64,000 nt of DNA, taken from contig NZ_FRAV01000002.1 in the NCBI RefSeq assembly GCF_900142445.1, forward strand, positions 164,049-228,048, read 5' to 3'. This DNA comes from Chryseobacterium polytrichastri. Its GTDB lineage: Bacteria > Bacteroidota > Bacteroidia > Flavobacteriales > Weeksellaceae. This document shows, in pieces, positions 44,632-53,532 of this stretch. The position numbers were made by a program, and so were the translations under genes. Under the pieces are notes generated by a model, which saw nothing but the letters and a program-made list of their open reading frames with translations, was not told the origin of the DNA and made no database searches. Position 1 is the first letter of the stretch. Every line of letters starts with the position of its first letter.

Positions 44632-45594
44632 ATGAAAACAGCAGGAATCATCGGAGCCAACGGTTATACAGGAAGCGAATTGGTACGTCTGCTGGCTTTT
44701 CATCCCAATGTGACTTTGAGTTTTTTATATAGTCGTTCGAATTCGGGGACAAAGATTTCAGATTTGTACCCGGATTTAGCGACGGTTTGTGATATGGTTT
44801 TAACCGATAAACCAGAAGAAGTAGATATTCTTTTTCTATGTCTTCCTCATAAAGAAAGCCAAAATTGGCTGACTCAAAATGCTGCAAAAGCAGAAACATT
44901 GGTAATTGATTTAGGAAATGATTTTCGTTTAGATGGAAATTTTGAAAATAGAAATTTTATCTATGGTTTACCGGAAATCAATAAAAAAAATCTTTTAGGA
45001 GCAAAAAGTATTGCAAATCCGGGATGTTTCGCAACAGCGATTCAATTGGCTTTGCTTCCATTAGCTGAAAAAGGGTTGTTGAATGAAGTGTATACTACAG
45101 GAATCACAGGTTCAACGGGTGCGGGGCAGTCTTTACAGGCGACAACGCATTTTACCTGGAGGAATGATAATATTTCAGCCTATAAAACTTTAACCCATCA
45201 GCATGTAGATGAGATTCTACAGCAGTTAGTTTCTTTTAATAGTAATGAAATCAGTCTGAATTTTGTTCCATGGAGAGGAGATTTTGCAAGAGGGATTTTT
45301 ACGAGTTCCACGGTGAAAACAGATTTAGAACTTTCAGATATTAATCAATTGTATCAGGATTTTTATGCAGATGAACCTTTTGTAAAGGTAAGCGAGAAAG
45401 CAATTGATTTAAAACAAGTTGTCAATACGAATCGCTGTGTGATTCATATAGAAAAGAGTGGAAATGTTGCGGTTATTCATTCAGCGATTGACAATTTGCT
45501 AAAAGGAGCTTCCGGACAGGCGGTTCAGAATATGAATATTGCAATGGGTTGGGAAGAAAATTTAGGATTGAACTTGAAGCCTGTAGCGTTTTAA
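44632..45594 (+). CDS. argC: N-acetyl-gamma-glutamyl-phosphate reductase
   Basis: A 320-residue NADPH-dependent reductase for the third step of arginine synthesis. The Rossmann start is KTAGIIGANGYTGSELVRLL and the active-site cysteine is in SIANPGCFATAIQLALLP. The chosen start gives the family N-terminus; a second ATG at 44608 (MIEINQKE) is nearly as good, and one at 44584 lies inside a REP hairpin and is unlikely. No promoter box is seen directly upstream, so it is read from argG through the repeats. Confidence 0.93.
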   Translation: MKTAGIIGANGYTGSELVRLLAFHPNVTLSFLYSRSNSGTKISDLYPDLATVCDMVLTDKPEEVDILFLCLPHKESQNWLTQNAAKAETLVIDLGNDFRLDGNFENRNFIYGLPEINKKNLLGAKSIANPGCFATAIQLALLPLAEKGLLNEVYTTGITGSTGAGQSLQATTHFTWRNDNISAYKTLTHQHVDEILQQLVSFNSNEISLNFVPWRGDFARGIFTSSTVKTDLELSDINQLYQDFYADEPFVKVSEKAIDLKQVVNTNRCVIHIEKSGNVAVIHSAIDNLLKGASGQAVQNMNIAMGWEENLGLNLKPVAF

Positions 45595-45850
45595 TGTCAA
45601 TTGTCAATAAGTCAATAGTGAATTTTTAAACTCAAAATAAAATCGACCTAGGAAAATGGAGCGTTAAGAAAAATAGTTTTGTGAACGTTAAGCAAAATCT
45701 ATTTCGCGCAAGTTTTAGAACACAAAAACATTTTTTAGCGAAAGTTTCCAGTCTTGAACTTTTGTTTATTTGTTTTCAAAACAAAAGAAAATATAATAAA
45801 GATGAAGTTGCAAAACCAGCAACTATCAACCAATAACAATCAACAAGAAG
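45595..45850. other. 256-bp spacer between argC and argD with a dispersed repeat
   Basis: The right half (about 45700-45790) matches 50170-50290: both contain TTTTTTAGC(G/A)(A/G)AAGTTTCCAGTCTTGAA and ACAAAAGAAAAT. No gene or terminator was recognised, so readthrough from argC to argD is possible. Confidence 0.55.
45700..45790. repeat. Second dispersed repeat family, copy 1
   Basis: Core AAGTTTCCAGTCTTGAACTT is shared with the copy at 50170-50290, as are the flanking ATTTTTTAGC on the left and AAGAAAAT on the right. Function unknown. Confidence 0.6.
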
Positions 45851-46990
45851 ATGAATTTATTCAACGTATATCCATTATTTAACATCAATCCGGTAAAAGC
45901 TCAAGGTTCATTTCTTTGGGACGATAAAGGAGAAAAATATCTTGATTTTTACGGAGGTCATGCAGTAATTTCTATTGGGCACAATCATCCGCATTATCAA
46001 ACTCAACTAAAAGAGCAGTTAGATAAAATATCTTTTTATTCAAATTCTGTTCAAAACGAATTGCAAACTGAATTAGCAGATAAATTAGGAAAGCTTTCAG
46101 GTTTGGAAAATTATAATTTGTTTCTATGCAATTCAGGAGCGGAAGCGAATGAAAATGCCTTAAAACTTGCTTCTTTCCATAATGGAAAAAGTAAAGTGTT
46201 GTATTTTTCTGGTTCATTTCACGGAAGAACTTCCGCGGCAGTTTCTGTAACCGATAATCCTAAAATTGTAGCTCCTGTTAATTATTCTGAAAGATTTATT
46301 AAATCTGAATGGAATGATATTGAACAATTGGAGGCAATTTTTGAAGCACAGGGAAATGATATTTCATCTGTAATTATTGAAGGAATTCAAGGTGTTGGTG
46401 GGATTATGATTCCAACGGTTGAATTTTTGACTAAAATTAAAGAATTGTGTGAAAAGCATAATACAGTTTTGATTTTAGATGAGGTTCAATCAGGATACGG
46501 AAGAAGCGGATATTTCTTTGCGTACCAGGAATTTGGTATTGAAGCAGATATTGTTACAACAGCAAAAGGAATGGGAAATGGTTTTCCTGTTGGCGGTGTT
46601 TTAATTCATCCAAAATTTCAGGCAAGCAATGGTTTGCTAGGAACAACTTTTGGAGGAAATCATTTAGCTTGTGTGGCGGCAATTGCGGTTCTGGATGTGA
46701 TGAAAAATGAAAATCTTATTGAAAATGCTCAGAAAATGGGCGAGTATATTGAAAATGAAATTAAAGATTTTCCACATATTAAATCTATCCGAAGGAAAGG
46801 TTTGATGATTGGGATTGAACTTGATAGGGATTGCTCAGAAGTAAGGAGCAACCTGTTATACAATCATCATATTTTCACAGGAAATTCTAATGATAAAGCT
46901 GTGTTGAGAATTCTTCCGGCATTAAACATTAGAAAAGAAGAAACCGATCTATTCATCGGTGCTCTGAAAACTGTTTTAGAAAATCTCTAA
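45851..46990 (+). CDS. argD: Acylornithine aminotransferase (ArgD-like)
   Basis: A 379-residue PLP-dependent class III aminotransferase making N-acylornithine from the semialdehyde. Motifs: NLFLCNSGAEANENALKLAS, SGSFHGRTSAAVSV, VLILDEVQSGYGRSGYFFAY, and the PLP lysine in IVTTAKGMGNGFPVGGVLIH. It lies in the arg cluster, which fixes the role. Length is typical for ArgD. Confidence 0.92.
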   Translation: MNLFNVYPLFNINPVKAQGSFLWDDKGEKYLDFYGGHAVISIGHNHPHYQTQLKEQLDKISFYSNSVQNELQTELADKLGKLSGLENYNLFLCNSGAEANENALKLASFHNGKSKVLYFSGSFHGRTSAAVSVTDNPKIVAPVNYSERFIKSEWNDIEQLEAIFEAQGNDISSVIIEGIQGVGGIMIPTVEFLTKIKELCEKHNTVLILDEVQSGYGRSGYFFAYQEFGIEADIVTTAKGMGNGFPVGGVLIHPKFQASNGLLGTTFGGNHLACVAAIAVLDVMKNENLIENAQKMGEYIENEIKDFPHIKSIRRKGLMIGIELDRDCSEVRSNLLYNHHIFTGNSNDKAVLRILPALNIRKEETDLFIGALKTVLENL

Positions 46991-47000
46991 ATTTTAATTA

Positions 47001-47166
47001 ACCACAAAAGTCACAAAAGTTTTTAATATTATAATTAAAGAAAATGTAAATCTGTGATAAGAGCAAAAAAGAACTGCTGGTAATCAAAGATTTTAGCTTA
47101 TGTGAACTTATATTTTCAAAGTATTAAACTTTAAAATAGATAATAATCTTTTGTGACTTTTGTGGT
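47001..47166. repeat. MITE-like element, copy 2
   Basis: Bounded by perfect 19-base inverted repeats, ACCACAAAAGTCACAAAAG (47001-47019) and CTTTTGTGACTTTTGTGGT (47148-47166). The interior is non-coding and partly matches the copy at 32110-32283. It occupies almost the whole spacer between argD and argF', which lacks another promoter. Confidence 0.8.
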
Positions 47167-47183
47167 AAAAAAATCAATTCAAA

Positions 47184-48143
47184 ATGAAAAAATTCACCTC
47201 TGTAAGTGATATTGAAAACTTACAGGAAATTATAAAAAAAGCTTTAGAAATTAAAGAAAATCCTCTTTCGGAAACCGAGAAAGGAAAAGGAAAAACCATT
47301 GGACTTGTCTTTTTAAATTCAAGTTTGAGAACTCGTTTAAGCAGTCAGATCGCTGCGCAAAATTTAGGATTAAATGTTTTAACGTTAAATGCTGCGCAAG
47401 AAGCTTGGAATCTGGAATTCGCAGATGGAGCAGTAATGAATGGTGATACGGTTGAGCATATTAAAGATGCTATTGAAGTACTAAATCAATATTGTGATAT
47501 CATCGCAGTTCGTTGTTTTGCAGGAATGAAAAGCAAGGAGGATGATGTTAATGAAAGTATCTTAAGTCAGTTTGAGCAGCATGCAAAAGTTCCGGTTATT
47601 TCTCTGGAATCTGCAACGCGTCATCCTTTGCAAAGTTTGGCAGATTGTATTACGATTACCGAAAACTGGAAGGAAGAACGCAAACCCAAAGTGGTGCTTA
47701 CTTGGGCTCCTCACATCAAACCGATTGCCCATGCGGTAGGAAATTCTTTCGCAGAATGGATGCAGGAGATGGATGTTGAATTGGTAATCGCTAATCCTGA
47801 AGGGTATGATTTAGATAAGAAATTCACGAAGGATGTAAAAGTAATTCATAACCAAGATGAAGCATTGAAAGATGCAGATTTTGTGTATGTTAAAAACTGG
47901 TCATCTTTTGATGATTATGCTGCAATGCCTGAAGTAAAAGAAAACTGGATGTTGACGAATGAAAAATTAGCCAATACCAATCACGGAAAAGTGATGCACT
48001 GTCTTCCGGTTCGTCGTAATGTAGAATTGAGTGATGAGGTAATGGATGGTGGAAACTCTATCATTTATCAACAGGCAAAAAACCGAATTTTCTCTGCGCA
48101 AGCAGTATTCAGTGAAATTTTGGATGAAATCAATTCAAAATAA
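47184..48143 (+). CDS. argF': N-acylornithine carbamoyltransferase (ArgF')
   Basis: A 319-residue carbamoyltransferase of the Bacteroidetes/Xanthomonas type that acts on N-acetyl- or N-succinyl-ornithine, not ornithine. Carbamoyl phosphate site: FLNSSLRTRL (residues about 43-52) instead of the usual STRT; RHPLQSLADCITI and HCLPVRRNVELSDEV are the other conserved parts. The pathway therefore keeps the acyl group until after citrulline formation, in agreement with the ArgE-like gene in the cluster. Acetyl versus succinyl choice depends on a single active-site residue that I cannot assign safely here. Confidence 0.9.
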   Translation: MKKFTSVSDIENLQEIIKKALEIKENPLSETEKGKGKTIGLVFLNSSLRTRLSSQIAAQNLGLNVLTLNAAQEAWNLEFADGAVMNGDTVEHIKDAIEVLNQYCDIIAVRCFAGMKSKEDDVNESILSQFEQHAKVPVISLESATRHPLQSLADCITITENWKEERKPKVVLTWAPHIKPIAHAVGNSFAEWMQEMDVELVIANPEGYDLDKKFTKDVKVIHNQDEALKDADFVYVKNWSSFDDYAAMPEVKENWMLTNEKLANTNHGKVMHCLPVRRNVELSDEVMDGGNSIIYQQAKNRIFSAQAVFSEILDEINSK

Positions 48144-48152
48144 TGAGAACCT

Positions 48153-48185
48153 ATCCTTGTCAAGGTTTTAAACCTTGACAAGGAT
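48153..48185. repeat. Perfect 33-base palindrome (16-base arms)
   Basis: ATCCTTGTCAAGGTTT, one central T, then the exact complement AAACCTTGACAAGGAT. Same size and centre as the palindrome at 28218-28250. It lies 10 bases after argF' and could act as a terminator or processing site inside the arg cluster, though no T run follows. Confidence 0.75.
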
Positions 48186-48260
48186 TCACGCTGAATCAAT
48201 ACAGTCTCAGAGGGACGATTCAAATCAGAATAGGATGCAATCTTATTAAATGGTTAAAAA

Positions 48261-49055
48261 ATGAAAGAAAAATTATACGTCATAAAAATCGGCGGTGCTT
48301 TAATTGATGATGAGGAATTATTGAACGAATTTCTGGAGCAGTTTTCTGAAATTAAGGAAAAGAAAATTTTAGTTCATGGAGGCGGAAAATTAGCAACTAC
48401 ATTGGCTGATAAATTAGGTGTTGAACAAAAAATGATTAACGGACGAAGAATCACGGATAAAGATACGTTAGATATTGTAGCGATGGTTTATGCGGGAAGT
48501 ATCAATAAAAATATTGTGGCAAAACTTCAGCAGAGAAAATGCAAAGCAATAGGTTTTTCGGGAGCTGATGCTAATTTAATTAAAGCTAAAAAAAGAGAAC
48601 ACGCAGAAATAGATTTCGGATTTGTAGGAGATATTGAAAAGAAAAGTGTGAATAAGAAATTAATTTCAAAATTGATTAAACTTAAACTTGTTCCAGTATT
48701 TTCGGCAATTACCCACGACAAAAAAGGAAATCTTTTCAATACCAATGCAGATACAATTGCTTCGGTGATTGCGCAGGCCTTGTCTTCAAAATATGATGTT
48801 GAATTGTTATATTGCTTTGATAAAGAAGGTGTTTTGGAAAATGTAGATGATCCTGAATCTGTCATAAAAAACATTTCTGAGGAAGAGTTTTCTACATTGA
48901 AAAATGAAGGAAAACTTCACAAAGGAATTTTGCCGAAATTAGAAAATGCTCTTGGAGCAGTAAAGAATAATGTAAATAAGGTATTCTTAATTAAGGAAAC
49001 CCAACTAAAAAACCATATAGAAAATCATCATGCAGGAACTGAAATTTGTTTATAG
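48261..49055 (+). CDS. argB: Acetylglutamate kinase
   Basis: A 264-residue amino-acid kinase phosphorylating N-acylglutamate. Signature pieces: KLYVIKIGGALIDDEELL, KILVHGGGKLATTLADKLG, and a C-terminal NTNADTIASVIAQAL block for ATP binding. The ATG at 48261 gives the expected N-terminus. The 3' end overlaps the start of argE by 26 bases. Fifth or sixth step gene in the arg cluster. Confidence 0.93.
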   Translation: MKEKLYVIKIGGALIDDEELLNEFLEQFSEIKEKKILVHGGGKLATTLADKLGVEQKMINGRRITDKDTLDIVAMVYAGSINKNIVAKLQQRKCKAIGFSGADANLIKAKKREHAEIDFGFVGDIEKKSVNKKLISKLIKLKLVPVFSAITHDKKGNLFNTNADTIASVIAQALSSKYDVELLYCFDKEGVLENVDDPESVIKNISEEEFSTLKNEGKLHKGILPKLENALGAVKNNVNKVFLIKETQLKNHIENHHAGTEICL

Positions 49056-50112
49056 TAAAGAAGAATTGCTAAGCAATGCGGTTGAATTATTAAAGAAACT
49101 GATTGAGATTCCTTCATTCAGCAAGGATGAATATAATACGTCTGTAGAGATTGAGAATTTTTTCAAAAAACATCACATTCCTACCAAACGTTTTAAAAAT
49201 AACATTTGGGCGGTGAACAAAAATTTCGATGTTTTCAAACCTTCAGTTTTACTAAATACACATCATGATACGGTAAAACCCAATAAAGCATACACTTTAG
49301 ATCCGTTTTTACCGATTGAAAAAGACGGGAAACTTTTTGGATTGGGAAGTAATGATGCCGGAGCTTCTTTAGTTTCTATGGCGCAGGTTTTTTTACATTT
49401 TTATGATAAAGAAGATTTACAGTATAATTTAGTTATTGCCTTAACGGCTGAGGAGGAGATTTCAGGTTTTGACGGAATTGAAGCTTTATTTCCCCAACTA
49501 CCCAACATCGAGTTTGCCATTGTAGGAGAACCAACGCAGATGAATCTGGCGATCGCGGAAAAAGGACTTTTAGTTATTGATGGGGAAATGAAAGGTACTC
49601 CTTCTCACGCCGCTCACCCGAATAATGATAATTCGATCGTGAAATGTATGGAAGATTTACAACAAATTTTGAACTTTAAATTTCCAAAGGTTTCGGACTA
49701 TTTGGGTGAAGTTAAAGTTACGTTGTCTGGAATTCATGCCGGTGTTCAACATAACGTAGTTCCTGAATCATGTGCTTTCACGTTAGATGTTAGGGTTACA
49801 GATGAGTATTCTAATGAAGAAGTGTTTGAAATCATTCAATCTCAGATGAAATCAACTTTAACAGCAAGGTCATTTAGATTGAATTCTTCCAAAATAGAAA
49901 TGGAACATCCGTTTGTACAGGCGGGGCTTGAAATCGGAAGGACAACATACGGTTCGCCAACTTCGTCTGATCAGGCAATTATTCCGTGTACATCTGTGAA
50001 AATGGGTCCTGGAGACAGTAGGCGCTCTCACACTGCGGATGAATATATCTATATTGATGAAATAAAAGAAGGAATTGATGTTTACATCCAAATTTTAGAA
50101 AAGGTTTTATAA
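49030..50112 (+). CDS. argE: N-acylcitrulline/acylornithine deacylase, M20 family
   Basis: A 360-residue M20 zinc peptidase-like hydrolase. Metal-ligand motifs: LLNTHHDTVKPNK, LGSNDAGASL, ALTAEEEISGFDG with the catalytic glutamate, and IVGEPTQMN, plus DSRRSHTADEYIYIDEIK at the end. With ArgF' it should remove the acyl group from N-acylcitrulline. It starts inside the last codons of argB (26-base overlap), indicating translational coupling. Confidence 0.88.
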   Translation: MQELKFVYSKEELLSNAVELLKKLIEIPSFSKDEYNTSVEIENFFKKHHIPTKRFKNNIWAVNKNFDVFKPSVLLNTHHDTVKPNKAYTLDPFLPIEKDGKLFGLGSNDAGASLVSMAQVFLHFYDKEDLQYNLVIALTAEEEISGFDGIEALFPQLPNIEFAIVGEPTQMNLAIAEKGLLVIDGEMKGTPSHAAHPNNDNSIVKCMEDLQQILNFKFPKVSDYLGEVKVTLSGIHAGVQHNVVPESCAFTLDVRVTDEYSNEEVFEIIQSQMKSTLTARSFRLNSSKIEMEHPFVQAGLEIGRTTYGSPTSSDQAIIPCTSVKMGPGDSRRSHTADEYIYIDEIKEGIDVYIQILEKVL

Positions 50113-50500
50113 GTTAGGGCTGTAAGGGAGATGATGGAGGTATAATAGAATCGAAGAACCAATATTCAATTCGCACGAGTTTTGGGATTTTTAGAGAATA
50201 AAAATATTTTTTAGCAGAAGTTTCCAGTCTTGAATTTTTGTTTCTTTTGTTTGACTAAGTCGAATCTTCGATTTCAAGACAAAAGAAAATTAGATATAAA
50301 TAAAAATAATTTCAGTTAGTTTTTACTGTTTTAATTACACTCAGCAGGCAATGAAGTTTGAATATTTTTAATAAAGATTTATGCAAAAATTGAATTAAAA
50401 ATGAAAGACTTTAACATGTGGAAATGTTTAAAGCTTGTACAAAATAATAAGGGTGTCCTGCTGGGTGGTTAAAACAAACTCAATTTTTAAAGAAAAAAAT
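50113..50500. other. 388-bp spacer between argE and argH
   Basis: Holds the second copy of the repeat family seen at 45700 (about 50170-50290, with the inner palindrome TCGAATCTTCGA). From 50300 to 50500 it is plain AT-rich sequence with no gene. An in-frame extension of argH to 50435 exists but is not the likely start. Confidence 0.5.
50170..50290. repeat. Second dispersed repeat family, copy 2
   Basis: AAAATATTTTTTAGCAGAAG then TTTCCAGTCTTGAATTTTTG, with ACAAAAGAAAAT at the right end, matches 45700-45790 in the same orientation. About 30 bases are inserted between core and right end relative to the other copy. Confidence 0.6.
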
Positions 50501-51805
50501 ATGAAAAAGATATGGCAGAAGGATAACCTTGCCACCAATATATTAGTCAACAAATTTACAGTCGGGAAAGATCTTGATTTTGATGAGCGTTTAGCAAAAT
50601 ACGATGTTAAAGGTTCCATGGCGCATTGTAAAATGTTGGCAGAAGTTGGAATTATTTCCAACGAAGAATCAAAGCAGATGCTATCTGTTTTGGAAGAGAT
50701 TTTAGAAGATATCGAGAACGGAACTTTTGAAATAGATAAGCAGGCAGAGGATATTCATTCTCAGGTAGAGTCTATTTTGATTGAAAAGTTAGGCGATACA
50801 GGAAAGAAAATTCATACGGCAAGATCAAGAAATGATCAGGTTTTATTGGATATTAAATTATACTTATTGGATGAGATCCGTGAGATAACGGCTTTAACAG
50901 ATGAGTTTTTCCAGATTTTAATCAAGCTGGCAGATCAGCATAAAAATGTTTTACTTCCCGGATATACGCATTTGCAAATTGCGATGCCTTCATCGTTTGG
51001 ATTATGGCTTGGAGCTTATGCAGAAGCCTTGTTAGATGATGTTGAAATGTTATTTTCGGTGAAGAATATCATTAATAAAAATCCTTTAGGTTCAGCTGCG
51101 GGATATGGTTCTTCTTTTCCGATTGATCGTGAGAGTACGACGTATCATTTAGGTTTTCAATCGATGAATTATAATTCGGTGTATGCTCAAATGACGCGTG
51201 GAAAGTCTGAGAAAATGTTGTCGATGGCGATGGCGACCTTAGCGGGAACGTTGGGGAAATTTGCCTATGATGTTTGTTTATATCTAAGTCAGAATTTTAA
51301 TTTTATAAGTTTTCCAAAGGAATTTACTACAGGAAGCAGTATTATGCCCCACAAGAAAAATCCTGATATTTTTGAATTGGTAAGAGCTCGATGTAATCGA
51401 ATTCAGTCATTACCGAATGAATTGATTTTGTTAACGAATAATCTTCCGTCTGGCTATCACCGAGATGTACAGTTGACGAAAGAAATTCTCTTCCCTGCAA
51501 TTGATTCTCTAAAAGAATGCCTTGAAATCTTGAGCTATACATTGCCTAATATTGAGGTGAGAGATGGTATTTTGGAAGATGAAAAGTATAAGTATCTTTT
51601 CAGTGTAGAGAAGATTAATGAAGAGGTTAAAAATGGAAGTTCATTCCGTGATGCTTATGTAAAAGTGGGGCAGGAGATTGAAAATAATGAGTTTGATTTT
51701 GAAATAGGAAACCTAAACCATACCCATCAGGGAAGTATTGGGAATCTTTGTTTGGATAAAATAGAATATCAATTTAATAAATTGAAAAACAAATTATTGG
51801 GTTGA
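50501..51805 (+). CDS. argH: Argininosuccinate lyase
   Basis: A 434-residue lyase that splits argininosuccinate to arginine and fumarate. The fumarase-superfamily signature is in TTGSSIMPHKKNPDIFELVR. Other marks: IHTARSRNDQVLLDIKLYLL and LLPGYTHLQIAMPSSFG. I chose the ATG at 50501 (MKKIWQKDNLATNILVNKFT); a frame extension to 50435 adds a cysteine/tryptophan-rich piece not typical of the family. Last gene of the arg cluster. Confidence 0.95.
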   Translation: MKKIWQKDNLATNILVNKFTVGKDLDFDERLAKYDVKGSMAHCKMLAEVGIISNEESKQMLSVLEEILEDIENGTFEIDKQAEDIHSQVESILIEKLGDTGKKIHTARSRNDQVLLDIKLYLLDEIREITALTDEFFQILIKLADQHKNVLLPGYTHLQIAMPSSFGLWLGAYAEALLDDVEMLFSVKNIINKNPLGSAAGYGSSFPIDRESTTYHLGFQSMNYNSVYAQMTRGKSEKMLSMAMATLAGTLGKFAYDVCLYLSQNFNFISFPKEFTTGSSIMPHKKNPDIFELVRARCNRIQSLPNELILLTNNLPSGYHRDVQLTKEILFPAIDSLKECLEILSYTLPNIEVRDGILEDEKYKYLFSVEKINEEVKNGSSFRDAYVKVGQEIENNEFDFEIGNLNHTHQGSIGNLCLDKIEYQFNKLKNKLLG

Positions 51806-51817
51806 TTGTTTGATTTA

Positions 51818-51897
51818 AACCATTAAGCTAATGGAAGGAATTAAGAATAGTTAGATTTTCTTAATTAAACTTAACTTCTTCAATCAACTTAATGGTT
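51818..51897. repeat. Long inverted repeat between convergent argH and lrp
   Basis: AACCATTAAG (51818-51827) pairs with CTTAATGGTT (51888-51897); inside, AATTAAGAA and TTCTTAATT form a second stem. The whole 80 bases can fold into one interrupted hairpin. Either a bidirectional terminator or a small MITE-like insertion. Confidence 0.5.
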
Positions 51898-51911
51898 CAA
51901 TTTTAAATATT

Positions 51912-52373
51912 TTACCCTAAATCAATCTTAAACTTGGTTGATTTTTTAACCTCGTGAAGAACGATTGAGCTGTGATATTGTCCGATATTGGGAATGTTTG
52001 AAATAATATTGACTGCAAATTCATTATAAGAATTAATATCCTTAGCAATGATTTTTAGCATATAGTCGTATTCACCTGAAAGACTGATGATTTCTTGAAC
52101 TTCATCATGTTTTTCAATGTTTTTCTCAAAGGTTTCAAGCACTTTCTGTGACTGTTCCTTGAGGCGGACATTGCAATACACAACAATATTTAAGCCTAGT
52201 TTTTCACGGTTCAAAAGACCGACATATTTCTCAATAATCCCTTGTTTTTCCAGCTGTTTGATTCGTTCATACGTAGGAGTAAAGGTAAGACCGATTTTTT
52301 CGGAAATTTCTTTCACAGAAAAAGTAGAGTCTTCCTGAATAATACTGAGAATCATTTTGTCTTTAGCATCCAT
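51912..52373 (-). CDS. Lrp/AsnC-family transcriptional regulator
   Basis: A 153-residue regulator with an N-terminal helix-turn-helix (residues about 4-60: ILSIIQEDSTFSVKEISEKI, GLTFTPTYERIKQLEKQGII) and a C-terminal RAM/AsnC ligand-binding domain (about 68-145, EIISLSGEYDYMLKIIAKDI). Such proteins sense amino acids and form octamers. Sitting between the arg cluster and pyrB-carAB, it is a fair candidate for their regulation, by position only. A minus-strand -7 box TATTTTTG lies at 52401-52394. Confidence 0.85.
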   Translation of the reverse strand: MDAKDKMILSIIQEDSTFSVKEISEKIGLTFTPTYERIKQLEKQGIIEKYVGLLNREKLGLNIVVYCNVRLKEQSQKVLETFEKNIEKHDEVQEIISLSGEYDYMLKIIAKDINSYNEFAVNIISNIPNIGQYHSSIVLHEVKKSTKFKIDLG

Positions 52374-52460
52374 AGAATCAATTTGAGAGGTAACAAAAAT
52401 ATTAAGAAAAAATGGAAATAAATAATACTTAAGGTTTTTAATTTTTTTAGACTTTTAGTT

Positions 52461-52490
52461 TTGTCAATTCGTCAAAATACTATATCTTTG
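52461..52490 (+). promoter_or_regulatory. Promoter of the pyrB-carAB operon
   Basis: TTG at 52461-52463 and TATCTTTG at 52483-52490, spaced 19 bases, fit the Bacteroidetes consensus closely. Transcription should start about 52494-52497, at or next to the leader ATG. Confidence 0.65.
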
Positions 52491-52496
52491 CACCTA

Positions 52497-52568
52497 ATGA
52501 ATAAAAAAGTATTTATATCATTAGAATTACCGGGCGACAACGCCCTTTACGATATTTATTGTTATTAA
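52497..52568 (+). CDS. Leader peptide of the pyrB attenuator
   Basis: A 23-codon frame starting ATG AAT AAA AAA and ending SLELPGDNALYDIYCY followed by TAA at 52566-52568. It lies between a good promoter and an intrinsic terminator. The stop codon overlaps the first bases of the terminator stem, so a ribosome that follows RNA polymerase closely would keep the hairpin from forming. The second half of the leader DNA is rich in T (transcript U), which could pause polymerase when UTP is low. This mirrors the logic of enterobacterial pyrBI control, but the peptide is unrelated. Not too short to be translated; expression is inferred. Confidence 0.6.
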   Translation: MNKKVFISLELPGDNALYDIYCY

Positions 52569-52596
52569 GCGAAGATTTTTGTCTTCGCTTTTTTTA
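52567..52596 (+). terminator. Attenuator terminator before pyrB
   Basis: AAGCGAAGA (52567-52575) pairs perfectly with TCTTCGCTT (52582-52590) over TTTTTG, followed by a T run. It lies 20 bases before pyrB and after no structural gene, so it must control entry into pyrB. Confidence 0.85.
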
Positions 52597-52615
52597 TGTA
52601 AAAAATTAAGATATT

Positions 52616-53506
52616 ATGTTTACAATTACAGAACTAAGTACGGAGAGAATCAGCAGTATACTTACAGAAGCGCTTGCTTTTGCCAATGGGAAAACTGCTA
52701 AAATTGAAGGAGAAGTTTTTTGCTCAAATCTCTTTTTCGAAGACAGTACAAGAACAAAAACGAGCTTTGACATTGCTGAAAGAAAATTGGGTTTACAGGT
52801 CGTTCCTTTCGATGCTTCTCACAGTTCTGTAAATAAAGGTGAAAGTTTATACGATACCATAAAAACAATTGAAAGTATTGGTGTAAATTTAGTAGTTGTC
52901 AGAGATAAGAAAGACCGCTATTTTGAAGAATTAAAAGAGATTAAGATTCCCGTAATTAATGGAGGAGACGGAACGGGAAATCACCCTTCACAATGTATGC
53001 TGGATCTAATGACGATTTATCAGGAATTCGGAAAGTTTGAAGGATTGAAAGTAGGAATCGTTGGAGATGTAAAACACAGCCGAGTGGCGAATTCAAATGC
53101 AGAGGCATTAAGAAGGCTAGGGGCTAAAGTATATTTTTCAGGACCGGAAGATTGGTTTGATGAAGGAGCTTTAATTAATGGAACATACTTATCTGTAGAT
53201 GAAATGATTAAGGATGTTGACGTTTTAATGTTATTAAGAATTCAACATGAAAGACATGATGCGAAAATGAGTTTCTCTGCATCAGATTACCATAGAAAAT
53301 ATGGTTTGACGAAAGAAAGAGAACAAGCGATGAAAAAAGAAGCGATCATCATGCATCCTGCGCCAATCAACAGAGGAGTGGAGATTGATACAGATTTGGT
53401 AGAATGTGAACGTTCAAGGATATTCAAGCAGATGCAGAATGGAGTTTTTGCAAGAATGGCAATCCTTAAAGAATCTTTGGAGGCACAAGGATATACATTT
53501 AAATAA
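52616..53506 (+). CDS. pyrB: Aspartate carbamoyltransferase catalytic subunit
   Basis: A 296-residue enzyme joining carbamoyl phosphate and aspartate, the first committed pyrimidine step. Active-site motifs: [35 protein letters not shown], and [14 protein letters not shown]. No pyrI regulatory gene is adjacent. First structural gene after the attenuator. Confidence 0.95.
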   Translation: MFTITELSTERISSILTEALAFANGKTAKIEGEVFCSNLFFEDSTRTKTSFDIAERKLGLQVVPFDASHSSVNKGESLYDTIKTIESIGVNLVVVRDKKDRYFEELKEIKIPVINGGDGTGNHPSQCMLDLMTIYQEFGKFEGLKVGIVGDVKHSRVANSNAEALRRLGAKVYFSGPEDWFDEGALINGTYLSVDEMIKDVDVLMLLRIQHERHDAKMSFSASDYHRKYGLTKEREQAMKKEAIIMHPAPINRGVEIDTDLVECERSRIFKQMQNGVFARMAILKESLEAQGYTFK

Positions 53507-53532
53507 AAAGAACAAAGTTAAAAGTTATATAA

